Below, in pieces: positions 35,547 to 44,249 of a stretch of DNA of 60,668 bases. Each line of letters opens with the position of its first letter. Position 1 is the first letter of the stretch. Position numbers and translations under genes: made by a program. The notes under the pieces were generated by a model that saw nothing but the letters and a program-made list of their open reading frames with translations, was not told where the DNA came from and did no database searches. This DNA comes from Rhodospirillales bacterium (GTDB taxonomy: Bacteria > Pseudomonadota > Alphaproteobacteria > Rhodospirillales > Defluviicoccaceae), in NCBI GenBank assembly GCA_007694935.1, contig REES01000062.1:1-60668 (forward strand), given 5' to 3'.

Positions 35547-37070
35547 TCAGGCCGCCCGGGGCGTCGTGCGGCCGGCCTTGTCCGCCGGATACAGCTCACT
35601 GAGCGGCACTGATCGGCCCGGACCGGAGACGATGCGGCAATGTTCCCGCCGCAACTGGCGAGGGTCGTCGACCCCACAGGCATGGGCGATGAGACCGACC
35701 TCCTTGACCAGGTTCTCGACGTAGTGGCGAACCCGCTCGGCCTTGTCGGTGGGATCAAGGCCGCGTTGGAGGCGTGGATCCTGGGTGGCGATGCCGGCCG
35801 CACAGGTGTTCTTGTTGCACTGCATCGACTGAATGCAGCCAAGCGAGAACATGAAACCGCGGGCCGAATTGACGAAGTCGGCGCCGACACAGAGTGCCCA
35901 GGCGACATCGGCCGGTGTGACCAGCTTGCCGGAGGCAATGATGCGGATGCGATCGCGCAGTCCGGAGGCGGCCAGCTTGTCCACGGCCAGCGGCAGGCTT
36001 TCCTGGATCGGCAGGCCGACATAGTCCATCAGGCTGGCCGGTGCAGCGCCCGTGCCGCCGTCGCCGCTGTCGATGGTGATGAAGTCGGGGGCGCTGTCCA
36101 TCCCCCGGCGTCCGATCTCCGCGCAAAGGTCGTCCAGCCAGGCGGGGTCACCTAGGACCAGCTTGAAGCCGGTCGGCTTGCCGGTGAGATGCCGGACCCG
36201 CTCGACGAAGTCGAGAAGGTGGCCGGTGGTGTCGATCTCCGGGTGACGGCTCGGGCTCAGCGACGGCTCGCCCATCGGAATGCCGCGGATGGCCGCGACC
36301 TCGGCTGAGACCTTGGCCGCCGGCAGGATGCCGCCCTTGCCCGGCTTCGCGCCCTGACTGAGCTTGATCTCGAACATCCGCACCTGCGGATGCGCCGCGA
36401 TCCGGCGCAGCTTGGCCTCGTCGAGGCGGCCCATCGCGTCGCAAACGCCGTATTTCGCCGTGCCGATCTGAAAAACGATGTCGGCGCCGCCGGCAAGGTG
36501 GTGCGGCGACAGGCCGCCCTCACCGGTGTTCATCCAGCAACGCGCCATCCGGGCGCCGTTGGACAGCGCCAGCACGGCCACCCGCGAGATCGCCCCGTAG
36601 CTCATGGCAGAGATGTTGAACAGACTGTGCGCCTGATAGGGTTGGGCACAGTCCGGCCCGACGACAATAGGCGTCGCTCGGGCCGGGGACGGCTGCAGGC
36701 TGGGAAAGGTGGCGTTGGCAAACAGGATGGTGCCCGCCGGCCGCAGGTCTCGGGTGGATCCGAACGGCTGGGTGTTGTCCAGGTTCTTGGCCGCCCGGTA
36801 CACCCAGCTCCGTTGGGCGCGGTTGAACGGCATCTCCTCCCGGTCCATCGCGAAAAAGTACTGCCGGAAGAAAACGCCGAGATGCTCGAAGGTGTAGCGG
36901 AGCCGGCCGATCACCGGAAAGTTGCGGCGGATGGCGTGCTGGGTCTGGCGGACATCGACGACGAACAGGATCGCGAGCGTGAGCGCGCCAAGACCGACCG
37001 AAAACACGAACAAGGCCGACAGCACGGCGAGGAACGTGATCAGGAACTGCGCGAGCGAGGCAGCGTCCAC
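35547..37070 (-). CDS. membrane-anchored FMN-binding glutamate-synthase-family protein
   Basis: This 507-residue protein holds only the central FMN-binding barrel of the glutamate synthase large subunit. An N-terminal membrane helix (about 8-38) is followed by the barrel with ISAMSYGAISRVAVLAL, NTGEGGLSPHH, LSQGAKPGKGG, IDSGDGGTGAAP and ADFVNSARGFMFSLGCIQSM. A cysteine cluster (CIQSMQCNKNTC) resembles the iron-sulfur ligands of GltB. There is no amidotransferase or GXGXG domain, so it cannot be a complete glutamate synthase. The GTG at 37070 follows AGAGGG by seven bases. Its physiological role is not established. Confidence 0.8.
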   Translation of the reverse strand: MDAASLAQFLITFLAVLSALFVFSVGLGALTLAILFVVDVRQTQHAIRRNFPVIGRLRYTFEHLGVFFRQYFFAMDREEMPFNRAQRSWVYRAAKNLDNTQPFGSTRDLRPAGTILFANATFPSLQPSPARATPIVVGPDCAQPYQAHSLFNISAMSYGAISRVAVLALSNGARMARCWMNTGEGGLSPHHLAGGADIVFQIGTAKYGVCDAMGRLDEAKLRRIAAHPQVRMFEIKLSQGAKPGKGGILPAAKVSAEVAAIRGIPMGEPSLSPSRHPEIDTTGHLLDFVERVRHLTGKPTGFKLVLGDPAWLDDLCAEIGRRGMDSAPDFITIDSGDGGTGAAPASLMDYVGLPIQESLPLAVDKLAASGLRDRIRIIASGKLVTPADVAWALCVGADFVNSARGFMFSLGCIQSMQCNKNTCAAGIATQDPRLQRGLDPTDKAERVRHYVENLVKEVGLIAHACGVDDPRQLRREHCRIVSGPGRSVPLSELYPADKAGRTTPRAA

Positions 37071-37301
37071 GGCGAGGCCCTCTGTATGCGCCTGGCGAGG
37101 CCGTTCCGGCCGTCGACAGGTCCGGTTCCCATCACAACTGTAGCAGATTACCGCACTGCAACAAAGCCGCGGATCGGAAGACGCGTGGTGGCCTTCGGAT
37201 GCCCGCCGTGCCGAAGCATGAGGTGCAGGACCCTGTTCCACTGGCGGCGCGACATCGGTCCCGTCTTGCGCTCCGGCCTGTCTACTAGTAGATTGCGGCG
37301 T

Positions 37302-37571
37302 ATGGCAACCGTTCGCGCACAGAACCGTTGGCGTTCCCGCCATCGCCTGGTCAAATCCCAGCTCAACGTCATGGCCCGAACCGGCACGTTCGAGGCCCTT
37401 GACGAACTGGCCCGGGCGTTCGATCTCCGCGGCAGGGGGGAGGCGGTGGCGTTCGCCTGCTTCGTGCTTCGGGCCCTGATGCGACGGGCCGAGCACGACC
37501 AAGGCGTGGCCGAACTGCTTCAGGAAGTCGCCGACGGTTACCGGCGCGACCGTGACCTGTATGCTCCGTGA
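37302..37571 (+). CDS. small basic protein, possible ribbon-helix-helix fold
   Basis: The 89-residue product has a basic N-terminus (VRAQNRWRSRHRLVKSQLN) and then a strand-helix-helix pattern: QLNVMARTG, FEALDELARAF, and GEAVAFACFVLRALMRRAE. This fits a ribbon-helix-helix DNA-binding domain, but no family motif is certain. It is transcribed divergently from the glutamate-synthase-like gene and lies 58 bases before the phosphatase gene, so it may regulate one of them. ATG at 37302; the ribosome site is weak. Confidence 0.5.
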   Translation: MATVRAQNRWRSRHRLVKSQLNVMARTGTFEALDELARAFDLRGRGEAVAFACFVLRALMRRAEHDQGVAELLQEVADGYRRDRDLYAP

Positions 37572-37629
37572 CGCCCCGGCCGGGGCCTTGCCCTTCGGCG
37601 CCCGGCAGCCCCAGCAACCTTCAGGGAAA

Positions 37630-38481
37630 ATGAAGCCCATGCTTCCGGACAGTCGCCGTGTGGTGGAGATCATGCGAGCCGTTGCCGCGAGCGAGATCAT
37701 GCCCCGCTTCCGGCGCCTGACCACCAGCGATGTGGCCGCCAAGAAGGGGCCGCTCGACGTGGTCACCATCGCCGACGTGGAGGCGGAGCGGGCGCTCAGC
37801 GCGGCGCTGACGGCCCTGCTGCCCGGGAGCACCGTAGTCGGGGAGGAGGGGGCCGACGCGTCACCGGACGTGCTGACGGCGCTCGATGGTGCCGATCCGG
37901 TGTGGGTGATCGATCCTGTCGACGGGACGCTGAACTTCGCCGAAGGCCGCGCGTGCTTCGCGGTGATCGTCGCCCTTTGCCGTCGGGGTGAGACGCTGGC
38001 GGGCTGGATCCTGGACCCCGTGGCGGGCATCGCGGTCGGCGCGGCGGTGGGCGAGGGGGCCTGGATCGACGACGGCGGGTCGCCGCGACCGCTTCGCCTG
38101 CCGCCGCCGCGGCCGATCCGGCAGATGTCGGGCTCGCTCGGACGCGGCCTCGGGCGACGGGTGGAGCGACGCCGGGACAGTGGCCGGGCCGAGGGCCCCG
38201 CCAACATGGTCAAGTACGGATGCACCGGTCGCGAGTACATGGAACTGGGCCAGGGGCTGCTGGATTTCGCCCAGTATACCCGGCTGAAGCCGTGGGATCA
38301 TGCCGCCGGGGTGCTGATCCACACCGAAGCCGGCGGATACAGCCGCATCGTCGAGACCGGCCTGCCGTATCGGGCGCAAGGCCGCATCCTGGAATCGACG
38401 GTGCTGCTCGCCCCGGATCAGGCCAGCTGGGCCGCCTTGCACCGACTGTTGGAGGATGCGAGGCTGGACGCCATCGTCTGA
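37630..38481 (+). CDS. inositol-monophosphatase-family phosphatase
   Basis: The 283-residue protein has the IMPase metal-binding motifs: VVGEEGAD with the metal-binding glutamates, WVIDPVDGTLNFAEG (DPxDGT), and the C-terminal LKPWDHAAGVLIHTEAGG (WDxAAG). Family members act on inositol phosphates, fructose-1,6-bisphosphate or PAP; the substrate is not evident. The ATG at 37630 follows AGGGA closely; a second ATG three codons on is possible. It lies 67 bases before the dehydrogenase gene and is probably cotranscribed. Confidence 0.85.
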   Translation: MKPMLPDSRRVVEIMRAVAASEIMPRFRRLTTSDVAAKKGPLDVVTIADVEAERALSAALTALLPGSTVVGEEGADASPDVLTALDGADPVWVIDPVDGTLNFAEGRACFAVIVALCRRGETLAGWILDPVAGIAVGAAVGEGAWIDDGGSPRPLRLPPPRPIRQMSGSLGRGLGRRVERRRDSGRAEGPANMVKYGCTGREYMELGQGLLDFAQYTRLKPWDHAAGVLIHTEAGGYSRIVETGLPYRAQGRILESTVLLAPDQASWAALHRLLEDARLDAIV

Positions 38482-38548
38482 GCGGGCCGGGCGGCGACGC
38501 CCGGAAACCCGATCGGGTTTCGGCCTTGCGGGAGGGAAGGGGTTCACC

Positions 38549-39457
38549 ATGGCGCAGCGCGACATCGCCTTCATCGGGCTCGGGGTGATGGGCTTTCCCA
38601 TGGCCGGCCATCTTGCGGCGGCGGGTCATCGGGTCCGCGTGTTCAACCGCACCCCTGCCAAGGCCGAGGCCTGGGCGGAGCGACACCCGGGCCGGGTGGC
38701 GGCGAGCCCGGCCGAAGCCTGCGCCGGGGCCGATCTCGCATTCATCTGTGTCGGCAACGACCAGGACGTTCGCAGCGTTGTCCTGGGGGACGCCGGGGCG
38801 CTTGCCGGCCTTGCCTCTGGTGCCGTTCTGGTCGACCACACCACCACGTCGGCGCACCTTGCCCGTGACCTCGCGGCCATGGCGGTGCAATCCGATGTCG
38901 CATTCCTGGATGCGCCAGTGTCCGGCGGCCAAGCCGGCGCCGAACACGGCAGGCTCACCATCATGGTCGGTGGCGAGCCCGCGGCGTTCCACCGGGCGGA
39001 ACCGGTGATGGCCGCGTACGCCCGTGCGGTCACCCGAATGGGCGCGGCGGGTGCCGGCCAGCTCACCAAGATGGTCAACCAGATCTGCATCGCCGGCCTG
39101 CTGCAGAGCCTCGCGGAGGGGCTCAGCTTCGCCGAGGCCGCGGGCCTGGACGTGGATCAGGTGGTCTCGGTGATCGCTCAGGGCGCGGCCCAGTCCTGGC
39201 AGATGGACAACCGCGCCAACAGCATGCTGGAGGACCGTTTCGATTTCGGCTTTGCCGTCGACTGGATGCGGAAGGATCTCGCCATCTGTCTGGAGGAGGC
39301 CCGTGCCAGCGGGGCCAGCATCCCGGTCGCCGCTCTGGTGGACCAGTTCTTTGCCGAGGTTCAGCAGATGGGGGGCGGGCGCTGGGACACCTCCAGCCTG
39401 ATCCGTCGGCTGCGCCGACCGGCCGACGGCGGCGACCCGATCAGTTCGTCGCCATGA
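38549..39457 (+). CDS. 3-hydroxyisobutyrate/6-phosphogluconate-type dehydrogenase
   Basis: The 302-residue beta-hydroxyacid dehydrogenase has the Rossmann motif IAFIGLGVMGFPMAGHL, VFNRTPAKAEAW, LDAPVSGGQAGAEHG (substrate-binding signature) and the catalytic Lys in GAGQLTKMVNQI. Family members include HibD, tartronate semialdehyde reductase and GLYR enzymes; the substrate here is undetermined. AAGGGG before the ATG supports the start. Its last 17 bases overlap the convergent lipoprotein gene. Confidence 0.88.
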   Translation: MAQRDIAFIGLGVMGFPMAGHLAAAGHRVRVFNRTPAKAEAWAERHPGRVAASPAEACAGADLAFICVGNDQDVRSVVLGDAGALAGLASGAVLVDHTTTSAHLARDLAAMAVQSDVAFLDAPVSGGQAGAEHGRLTIMVGGEPAAFHRAEPVMAAYARAVTRMGAAGAGQLTKMVNQICIAGLLQSLAEGLSFAEAAGLDVDQVVSVIAQGAAQSWQMDNRANSMLEDRFDFGFAVDWMRKDLAICLEEARASGASIPVAALVDQFFAEVQQMGGGRWDTSSLIRRLRRPADGGDPISSSP

Positions 39458-40064
39458 CCAGGTGCGGCGGCGGATCCAACGGGCTCCGCACCGACCAGCG
39501 GTAGACCCATTCCATCGGGCCGGTCTGGCGCACCTGCTGCGCGTTGTGGCGGATGGCCGGACCGTCCGTCCACACCCGGATCTCGCCGGCGAGCCTTAAC
39601 CCGGCGCGATGCAGCGCCGCTGCCTGTTCTGGTGCCAGCCCGCGACCGCTCAAGACGATGACTCCGTCGGTGGGCCGGTGGGTGACGGTGAGGAAGCGCT
39701 CGCTGCGGCGGATGAACGAGACCAGGCCGGCGGTGCGGGCATCACCTGAGCGGACCCAGCGGAGGGCGAACGAGCCGTCGCCGACGTAGCGCACATCCTG
39801 GGTGGCCGAATCCCGTCGCAGGTCGTTGACGATCAGGCGGGCCCGGGCGTGCTCCTCATCGGCGCCCAGTTCGCCGGCCCGGACGGCCTGCAGCAGCGGC
39901 ACCCAGGCCACCTCGCCATCAAAGGCAATGCCATAGAAGCCGGTTCGGCTCAGCACCACCTCGGCCTGGAACGTGCGGGGCAGGTAGCAGCCGCCGAGCA
40001 GCGGAATCAGGCACATGATCAGCAAGGTCCGGCGCCACCGCGGGCCCGATCGAAACTTCACCAT
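39441..40064 (-). CDS. lipoprotein of unknown function
   Basis: The 207-residue product has a basic start, a hydrophobic run and the lipobox LLGGC (cysteine near residue 26), so it is probably a lipid-anchored envelope protein. The mature part has AEVVLSRTGFYGIAFDGEV and later an Arg- and Trp-rich C-terminus. I recognise no family. It is 46 bases downstream of mazG on the same strand and overlaps the end of the convergent dehydrogenase gene. Confidence 0.7.
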   Translation of the reverse strand: MVKFRSGPRWRRTLLIMCLIPLLGGCYLPRTFQAEVVLSRTGFYGIAFDGEVAWVPLLQAVRAGELGADEEHARARLIVNDLRRDSATQDVRYVGDGSFALRWVRSGDARTAGLVSFIRRSERFLTVTHRPTDGVIVLSGRGLAPEQAAALHRAGLRLAGEIRVWTDGPAIRHNAQQVRQTGPMEWVYRWSVRSPLDPPPHLVMATN

Positions 40065-40109
40065 GCCGGCGACTATGGCGCCGGGGGGTTGCCGAACCCT
40101 GAACGACGG

Positions 40110-40928
40110 TCAATCCCCCGGCCGCTCCGCACCCTTGGCCTGCTGCCACAGCACCTCCAGGTCATCGAGCGAGAGCCCTTCCAGGCGCCCGCCGGCTGCC
40201 GCCCGGGCCGCTTCCATGGACCGGAAGCGCCGCTCGAACTTGCGGTTGGCGCGGCGGAGTGCCTGTTCCGGATCGACGTCCAGCTTGCGGGCGAGATTGA
40301 CGCAGACGAACAGCAGGTCGCCGACCTCGTCCTCGATACGGTCGGGGCTCCCATCGGTGACCATTTCGTGGTGGAGTTCGCCGATCTCTTCCTCCAGCTT
40401 GGCTAGGACGGCATGGCCATCGGGCCAGTCGAACCCGACCCGGGCCGCCCGCTTCTGCAGCTTGGCGGCACGCATCGTCGCCGGCAGGGCAGCGGCGACC
40501 CCATCCAGGGCGGAGGGCAAGACCCCCTCGGAGGATGGCGGAACGGCGGCACGCTCCATCGCCTTGTGCGCTTCCCAGGAGCGGGTCTGCTCGGCGGCGT
40601 CCGCCACCCGGGCGGCGCCGAAGACGTGGGGATGGCGGCGCACCATCTTGTCGCAGATCGCCGCCACCACGTCGGCAAAAGCGAACGCATTCCGCTCTTC
40701 GGCCATGCGGGCGTGGTAGACCACCTGCAACAGCAGATCGCCCAGTTCCTCCCGCAATCCGGCGAGATCGCCGCGGTCGATGGCGTCCGCCACCTCGTAC
40801 GCTTCCTCGACGGTGTAGGGGGCGATGGTGGTGAAGGTCTGCTCGATGTCCCATGGGCAGCCGCGCTCGGGATCGCGAAGCCGGGCCATGATGTCGAGCA
40901 GGCGCCTGATGTCCGGGTCTGTGGCCAT
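40110..40928 (-). CDS. mazG: nucleoside triphosphate pyrophosphohydrolase MazG
   Basis: MazG hydrolyses (d)NTPs to monophosphates as a house-cleaning enzyme. The 272-residue protein is the tandem form: first domain CPWDIEQTFTTIAPYTVEEAYEVADAI with REELGDLLLQVVYHA, second with AKLEEEIGELHHEM and DEVGDLLFVCVNLAR, each carrying the EExxE/ExxD metal site. Length is normal. The 160 bases upstream of its ATG are AT-rich (around 40955-40980) and probably hold its promoter. Confidence 0.93.
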   Translation of the reverse strand: MATDPDIRRLLDIMARLRDPERGCPWDIEQTFTTIAPYTVEEAYEVADAIDRGDLAGLREELGDLLLQVVYHARMAEERNAFAFADVVAAICDKMVRRHPHVFGAARVADAAEQTRSWEAHKAMERAAVPPSSEGVLPSALDGVAAALPATMRAAKLQKRAARVGFDWPDGHAVLAKLEEEIGELHHEMVTDGSPDRIEDEVGDLLFVCVNLARKLDVDPEQALRRANRKFERRFRSMEAARAAAGGRLEGLSLDDLEVLWQQAKGAERPGD

Positions 40929-41090
40929 CGGTTCAGCGGATGGGTTTAAGTCGCATAAGATGTATTATGATAAATCGTATCCATGGCGGAAAAGACGCTC
41001 CGGTGGCCCCCCGCGCCGTCCTGGCCGTGACAAGCACGGCCATAGCAAGCACTGGCGGAAGAGGCGGTCCTCATCTGCGTGCCACCGACC

Positions 41091-41873
41091 TCACGGCACC
41101 TCAGCTTCCAGCTCCATGCCGTCATAGGCCGGTTCCATCCCGGCCGGCAGCCGCGCCGCCAGCGCTTCGTAATCGAGGTCGTTGCCAAGGTGGGTCAGCA
41201 CCGTCCGTTCCGGGGCGATGCGCCGCACCCATCCGATCGCCTTGTCGACGTCACAGTGGGTCTTGTGCGGGCGGTCCACCATGGTGCCGATGATCCAGAG
41301 CCGGATCCCCTCCAGGATCGCGAACGCGTGCTCGGGAAGCTCCACCACGTCGGTGGTATAGCCCACCGGCCCGAACCGGAACCCCAGCGTGGTGCTGAAG
41401 CCGTGGTCCTGGGTGAAGGCGGTGACCGGAATGGTGCCGACGGCGAACGAGCTGCCGTCGTCCACCCGGTGCGGGATCAGCGTCGGCTTGTAGAAGAACT
41501 TGGCGCCGGGGTCCAGCGGCTCAAGAACGTAAGGGAAACGTTGGGCGATCACCTCCAGCGTCCGGGCGTCGGCGTACAGGTCCAGCGGCGCGTTGAGTGC
41601 CCGATTGACGGCGCGAAGGTCGTCGATGCCGTGGAGGTGATCCGCATGGGCGTGGGTATACAGCACCGCGTCGACGGTGCTGACCTTGGCCTGGATGAGC
41701 TGCTCCCTGATGTCCGGCGGCGTATCCACCAGGATCCGGGTGGTTCGGTCCTCCACCAGGATGGCCGGCCGGGTCCTGCGGTTGCGTGGGTTGGCGGGAT
41801 CGCAGCCGCCCCAGCCCCAATCGATCGCCGGGGTGCCGCTCGATGCGCCGCATCCGAGGATTCGAACCCTCAC
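41091..41873 (-). CDS. metallo-beta-lactamase-fold hydrolase (PhnP/RNase Z-like)
   Basis: The 260-residue protein starts VRILGCGASSGTPAI and has the metal motif LYTHAHADHLHGIDDLR (HxHxDH) and LTHLGNDLDYEAL near the end. This is the pattern of PhnP-like phosphodiesterases and relatives encoded next to tatD in Alphaproteobacteria. The exact substrate is not known. It overlaps the tatD stop by four bases and ends the rlpA-to-MBL operon. Confidence 0.88.
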   Translation of the reverse strand: MRVRILGCGASSGTPAIDWGWGGCDPANPRNRRTRPAILVEDRTTRILVDTPPDIREQLIQAKVSTVDAVLYTHAHADHLHGIDDLRAVNRALNAPLDLYADARTLEVIAQRFPYVLEPLDPGAKFFYKPTLIPHRVDDGSSFAVGTIPVTAFTQDHGFSTTLGFRFGPVGYTTDVVELPEHAFAILEGIRLWIIGTMVDRPHKTHCDVDKAIGWVRRIAPERTVLTHLGNDLDYEALAARLPAGMEPAYDGMELEAEVP

Positions 41874-42649
41874 CGTCGCGGCACCTTGGCAAACAGCCGG
41901 AAGAAGTTGTCGCTGGTGGCCAGGGCGAACGCGTCAACAGCCATCCCCCGCAATCTCGCCACCTCCGCTGCCGTGTACGCCACGAACGCCGGCTCGTTGC
42001 GCCTGCCACGCTTGGGCACCGGTGCCAGGTACGGTGCGTCCGTTTCCACCAGGATGCGGTCCAGCGGCAGGTCCCGGGCGATCTGCTGCAGCGTCTCCGC
42101 CTTCTTGAACGTCACCACCCCGGAGAAGGAGATGTAGAGCCCCAGTTCGATGGCCTTGTCAGCCAGTTGCCGACTGCCGCTAAAGCAGTGCAGAAGCCCC
42201 GGAAACGCCCCCCTCGCCTGCTCCTCGGCCAAAATCCGGGCGGTGTCCGCCTCGGCGTCCCGGGTATGAACGATCACCGGCAGACCTGCCTGCCGTGCCG
42301 CTGCGATATGGATTCGGAAGCTTTCCTGCTGGGCCTCGCGCGGGCTGTGCTCATAGTAATAATCCAGGCCGGTTTCGCCGAATCCCACGACCTTGGGGTG
42401 ACCGGCCAGCGTGATCAGGCGCTGCACCGTGACCGCCGGCTCCCGCGCCGCTTCGTGGGGGTGGATGCCGACGGTGCAGAACACGTTGTCAAACCGTTCA
42501 GCCACCGCCCGCACCTGGGGGAAGCGGGTGACATGGGTGCAGATGGTCAGCAGCGTGTCGACCCCGGCATCAGCCGCGCGTGCCACTACCGCATCCAGTT
42601 CCCCGGTGAAATCCGGAAAATCCAGATGGCAGTGGCTGTCCACCAGCAT
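41870..42649 (-). CDS. tatD: TatD-family metal-dependent deoxyribonuclease
   Basis: TatD proteins are metal-dependent amidohydrolase-fold nucleases acting on DNA ends. The 259-residue protein has MLVDSHCHLDFPDF with the metal-binding HxH, VGIHPHEA, GETGLDYYY, VIVHTRDAE, LHCFSG and ETDAPYLAPVP. Its ATG overlaps the metG stop by one base (TGATG). The order holB-metG-tatD-MBL is conserved in Alphaproteobacteria. Confidence 0.93.
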   Translation of the reverse strand: MLVDSHCHLDFPDFTGELDAVVARAADAGVDTLLTICTHVTRFPQVRAVAERFDNVFCTVGIHPHEAAREPAVTVQRLITLAGHPKVVGFGETGLDYYYEHSPREAQQESFRIHIAAARQAGLPVIVHTRDAEADTARILAEEQARGAFPGLLHCFSGSRQLADKAIELGLYISFSGVVTFKKAETLQQIARDLPLDRILVETDAPYLAPVPKRGRRNEPAFVAYTAAEVARLRGMAVDAFALATSDNFFRLFAKVPRR

Positions 42650-44217
42650 CAGGCCGTCCCCTGCCCCGCTGCCTCCACCTCATGACGGGGGAACACCCCC
42701 CGGGGCGTCGGCACCGGCGTCCCCGCCACCAGGGCGTGGTCCTGTCCCAGGTGGGCAAAATCGCGCACCGCCGGGCCGACCGCGAGTTGATCGAGAATGC
42801 GACCGGCCGCTTCCGGCATGAACGGCTGGGTGACGATGGCAAGGTGGCGGATGGCTTCCATGAGGACGTACAGAACGGTGCCCATGCGCGCCGGATCGGA
42901 CTTGCGCAAGGCCCACGGCGCCTGCCGGTCGACATAGCCGTTGGCGGCACGGATCACCGCCCACAACGCGTCCAGCCCCTCGTGAAAGGCTTGGCGATCC
43001 ATGGCTTGGCGCACAGTGGTGATGAGCCGGTGGCATAATTCCAGCAGCGCCGCATCGTCACCGGTGCGGTCGGCCGGCGATGGCACCACGCCGCCGCAGT
43101 TCTTCGCCACCATCGACAGCACCCGCTGCACCAGGTTGCCGTAATCGTTGGCGAGGTCGCCGTTGATGCGGGCGACCACCGACTCGTGGGAGAAATCGCC
43201 GTCGTTGCCGAACGGCACCTCCCGGAGCATCACATAGCGGACCTGGTCGCGTCCGTAGCTCTCGATCAGGTGCAGCGGGTCGATGGCGTTGCCGAGAGAC
43301 TTGGACATCTTCTGGCCTTCCACCGTCCACCAGCCGTGGGCGAACACCCGCTTCGGCGGCGCGAGCCCGGCCGCCATCAGGAATGCCGGCCAGTACACCG
43401 CGTGGAAGCGCAGGATATCCTTCCCCACCATGTGCACATCGGCAGGCCAGAATGTGCGAAAATCCTCGGTGTCGGTATCGGGATAGCCGATCGCCGTGAT
43501 GTAGTTTGTGAGCGCATCGAGCCAGACGTACATGACATGGGCGGGATCGTCTGGCACCGGGATCCCCCACTGGAAGGTGGTCCGGGACACCGACAAATCC
43601 TGAAGTCCGCCCCTGACGAAGCTCACCACCTCGTTGAGGCGGCTTCGCGGCAGCACGAAATCCGGGTTGTCGGCATAAAGCCGCAGCAGTGGTTCCTGCC
43701 ACCGGGACAGGCGGAAGAAGTAGCTTGGCTCCTCCACCCATTCCACCGGCGCGCCCGACGGCGCCAGCTTTTCGCCCCCAGGCGTGGTGGTGAGCTCGGA
43801 CTCGGCGTAGAATGCCTCGTCCCGCACCGCGTACCATCCGGCATAGCTGCCGAGGTAGATCTGGTCGTTGGCCAGCAATGTTCGCCACAACGCCTGGCAC
43901 GAGCGCAGATGTCGCTCTTCGGTCGTGCGGATGAAGTCGTCATTGCTGAAGTTCATCAGCCGGGCCAGTGCCCGGAAGTTTTCCGACACCTTGTCGGTGA
44001 ACACCTTCGGCTCCAACCCGGCCGCGCGCGCCGCCTTGTCGACCTTCTGGCCATGTTCGTCCGTCCCGGTCAGAAACTTGACGTTGAAGCCGTCCAGCCG
44101 CTTGAAACGGGCCAGCACGTCACAGGCCAAAGTGGTATACATGTGACCGATGTGCGGGACATCGTTCACGTAATAGATCGGCGTGGTGACGTAATAGGCA
44201 GGCGCGGCAGCCATCAT
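42649..44217 (-). CDS. metG: methionyl-tRNA synthetase
   Basis: MetRS charges tRNA-Met. The 522-residue protein has YYVTTPIYYVNDVPHIGH with the HIGH motif, FLTGTDEHGQK, and GQKMSKSLGN with KMSKS. It is the short class without the zinc-knuckle cysteines and without the C-terminal EMAPII-like tRNA-binding domain, as in many Alphaproteobacteria. The ATG at 44217 follows GAAGGGAAGGA; a longer frame would extend into holB. It lies 32 bases after holB. Confidence 0.95.
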   Translation of the reverse strand: MMAAAPAYYVTTPIYYVNDVPHIGHMYTTLACDVLARFKRLDGFNVKFLTGTDEHGQKVDKAARAAGLEPKVFTDKVSENFRALARLMNFSNDDFIRTTEERHLRSCQALWRTLLANDQIYLGSYAGWYAVRDEAFYAESELTTTPGGEKLAPSGAPVEWVEEPSYFFRLSRWQEPLLRLYADNPDFVLPRSRLNEVVSFVRGGLQDLSVSRTTFQWGIPVPDDPAHVMYVWLDALTNYITAIGYPDTDTEDFRTFWPADVHMVGKDILRFHAVYWPAFLMAAGLAPPKRVFAHGWWTVEGQKMSKSLGNAIDPLHLIESYGRDQVRYVMLREVPFGNDGDFSHESVVARINGDLANDYGNLVQRVLSMVAKNCGGVVPSPADRTGDDAALLELCHRLITTVRQAMDRQAFHEGLDALWAVIRAANGYVDRQAPWALRKSDPARMGTVLYVLMEAIRHLAIVTQPFMPEAAGRILDQLAVGPAVRDFAHLGQDHALVAGTPVPTPRGVFPRHEVEAAGQGTA

Positions 44218-44249
44218 TCCTTCCCTTCTCGACACGCTGACAGTTCCGA

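Noticed and set aside
37071-38240. Long upstream extension of the glutamate-synthase-like frame on the minus strand
   Set aside because: It is antisense to the RHH-like and IMPase-family genes, has low-complexity composition, and the GTG at 37070 has a good ribosome site directly before the membrane helix.
44218-44249. T-box or other leader before metG
   Set aside because: metG is embedded 32 bases after holB in an operon, leaving no room for a riboswitch.
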